Below, one piece after another: positions 62,977 to 64,000 of a DNA stretch of 64,000 nucleotides. Both the position numbers and the translations under genes were made by a program. Positions within the stretch are counted from its first letter, which is position 1. Each line of letters starts with the position of its first letter. Where the stretch lies: positions 7,253,001 through 7,317,000 of the forward strand of contig NZ_CP109067.1 in NCBI RefSeq assembly GCF_035917335.1. The letters run 5' to 3'. Under the pieces are notes generated by a model, which ran no database searches, was not told where the DNA came from, and saw only the letters and a program-made list of their open reading frames with translations. The DNA comes from Micromonospora sp. NBC_01813. GTDB lineage: Bacteria > Actinomycetota > Actinomycetes > Mycobacteriales > Micromonosporaceae.

Positions 62977-63705
62977 GTGCCGATCGAAGTCGCGCAACCC
63001 AAGTACGTCGTGATCGTCAACGCGATGCAACAGCGCATCGATGACGGCACCTACCCGCCGGGCGCGATGCTGCCCAGTGAAACCGAACTGGTACGGGAGT
63101 TCCGTGCGTCCCGGCCGGTTGTCGTGCGAGCGCTGGACATGTTGCGCCAAGACGGCTGGATCGACTCCCGTCAGGGCAAGGGCAGGTTCGTCATCGGCCG
63201 TCCCGGTAGCGCGTCGACCAGGGCCCGCGAGCGGTACGCCGCTCTCGACCAGCCGGAACCGGCCGGCTCCACCGTCCTGGCTGCTGAGGTCATCCCGGCA
63301 CCACCACGGGCGGCTGCCGCGCTCGACATCGAACCGGGAACGCCGGTCGTCGCGCGTCGTCGACTGATCGCGGTCGACGACCTGGGGCCGGTGGAGCTGG
63401 CCACCGCGTACCTTCCCGTTGATCTCGCCGCCGGCACCGACGTCGGCGGTACGGCGGTGCTCTCCGATGGGCTGCTGCGGCACCTGGCGACCCGTAAGGG
63501 CGTCAAGTTCGATCACGTCGCCGAACGGATCTCGGCCCGGCTGCCCCGCGACGACGAAGCATCCCTGTTGAAGGTCAGCCCGACTGATCCCGTGGTAACG
63601 GCCCTGCTGTCCATCTGCGACCGCACGGCAACCCCGCTGTTCGCGGTCGACGTGGTGCTTCCTGCTTCCCGCCACGACCTGGAAGACGTCTACCCCCTCG
63701 ACTGA
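62977..63705 (+). CDS. GntR-family (HutC/UTRA type) regulator
   Basis: 242 residues: winged helix (YVVIVNAMQQRIDDGTYPPG, ETELVREFRASRPVVVRALDML, about 9-72) and a UTRA ligand domain (about 90-235). GTG 62977 follows TTGGGGGTGGG. It resembles KorSA/TraR-like regulators that keep integrative elements silent, judged by position and class only. An inverted repeat lies 20-35 bases upstream. Confidence 0.88.
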   Translation: MPIEVAQPKYVVIVNAMQQRIDDGTYPPGAMLPSETELVREFRASRPVVVRALDMLRQDGWIDSRQGKGRFVIGRPGSASTRARERYAALDQPEPAGSTVLAAEVIPAPPRAAAALDIEPGTPVVARRRLIAVDDLGPVELATAYLPVDLAAGTDVGGTAVLSDGLLRHLATRKGVKFDHVAERISARLPRDDEASLLKVSPTDPVVTALLSICDRTATPLFAVDVVLPASRHDLEDVYPLD

Positions 63706-63855
63706 CATGGTTCAGGTCGTCGAGAAGCGAGTATTTTTCGAGTCGAGTAAGAGCGTGACCTGCCACTTCGGTTCCAAGCCTGCGCCCACTACAGTGTTGC
63801 TCGCGAGTGCCAATCAGCCTTCGTGGCCGTGATGTGCTGTCGTCTCCGGGTGCAC

Positions 63856-63874
63856 GGGAGGCGAATGCCCTCCC
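63856..63874. terminator. Short hairpin after the GntR gene
   Basis: GGGAGG / CCTCCC arms around a seven-base loop. Weak (6 bp); may end the GntR message or be part of the leader of the next gene. Confidence 0.35.
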
Positions 63875-63890
63875 GGCTAGGGGGTGTTTG

Positions 63891-64000
63891 GTGCCGACAT
63901 CGCAGGACCCAAACGGCCAGGTTGGCCGAGGCGCCGGGCGGGCTGACACCAGTCGGTGGAAGTCCGCAGGCGAAGCAGGCGTCTTGATCCTAAAGATCCT
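63891..64000 (+). CDS. Start of an unidentified gene (cut by window edge)
   Basis: A GTG with AGGGGG six bases before it opens a frame to the window edge (MPTSQDPNGQVGRGAGRADT, then SRWKSAGEAGVLILKI). Too short to identify; the good ribosome site suggests it is real. Confidence 0.5.
   Translation, partial: MPTSQDPNGQVGRGAGRADTSRWKSAGEAGVLILKI

Overview
The window is very GC-rich with actinomycete codon use (GTG and TTG starts, strong third-position GC). It carries a SARP regulator, a WXG100 protein, an RHS/LamG secreted pair and type II PKS/NRPS accessory genes. This fits a filamentous actinomycete, plausibly of the Micromonosporaceae; the family-level placement is inference from gene content, not from a marker gene.

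Positions 1-17,400 hold most of a specialised-metabolite cluster, cut off at the left edge. A nine-gene leftward operon runs sbnA-like, TauD/SyrP-like oxygenase, GNAT, NTF2-like, adenylation-carrier protein, MbtH, sbnB-like, KASIII-like and FkbH-like (partial). SbnA plus SbnB should make L-2,3-diaminopropionate, which the adenylation-carrier protein could load. The KASIII-FkbH pair resembles the glyceryl-unit part of tetronate pathways. Divergently transcribed are a KS-(degenerate AT)-ACP protein and a type II thioesterase, followed by a SARP activator and an orphan LuxR-type response regulator. A second KASIII-like gene, an MFS exporter and a TetR repressor close the cluster. Three promoters share one layout (heptamer-N4-heptamer-N8-minus-10) expected for SARP activation, which ties the two arms and the second KASIII gene into one regulon.

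Positions 17,400-28,900 hold a surface/toxin region: a decayed secreted-protein remnant, a 996-residue LamG protein, a 2,089-residue RHS protein whose C-terminal tip has five CX5C units and a glycine-zipper segment, and a convergent WXG100 gene. Positions 28,900-39,400 form a uptake/catabolic block: an ABC transporter (ATPase, lipoprotein, fused double permease), two isochorismatase-fold proteins (one intact, one without its nucleophile), an M24-fold protein missing most metal ligands, two MFS transporters and a GntR/FCD regulator. A palindrome with the core TCTRTAGA sits in front of both the ABC operon and the GntR gene.

Positions 39,400-53,000 are chromosomal-looking: a TPR-CHAT protease divergent from a Tat-exported subtilisin, then a sigma factor and an unknown partner gene, with a decayed IS200/IS605 TnpB element wedged between subtilisin and sigma factor. 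After these come a secreted protein, a DivIVA-domain membrane protein, a lactate permease, small membrane proteins, a ketopantoate-reductase-like gene behind a textbook operator-flanked promoter, an FN3 protein and two toxin-antitoxin remnants.

Positions 53,096-64,000 look like a mobile or defence island. It starts at 3' fragments of tRNA-Arg(CCT) and tRNA-Tyr genes, contains a perfect 27-bp inverted repeat nested in another repeat, and has a lower-GC segment with a P-loop ATPase and a PaeR7I/XhoI-like restriction-modification pair. XRE and GntR regulators with small proteins typical of actinomycete integrative elements follow to the right edge. No CRISPR array and no rRNA operon were seen.
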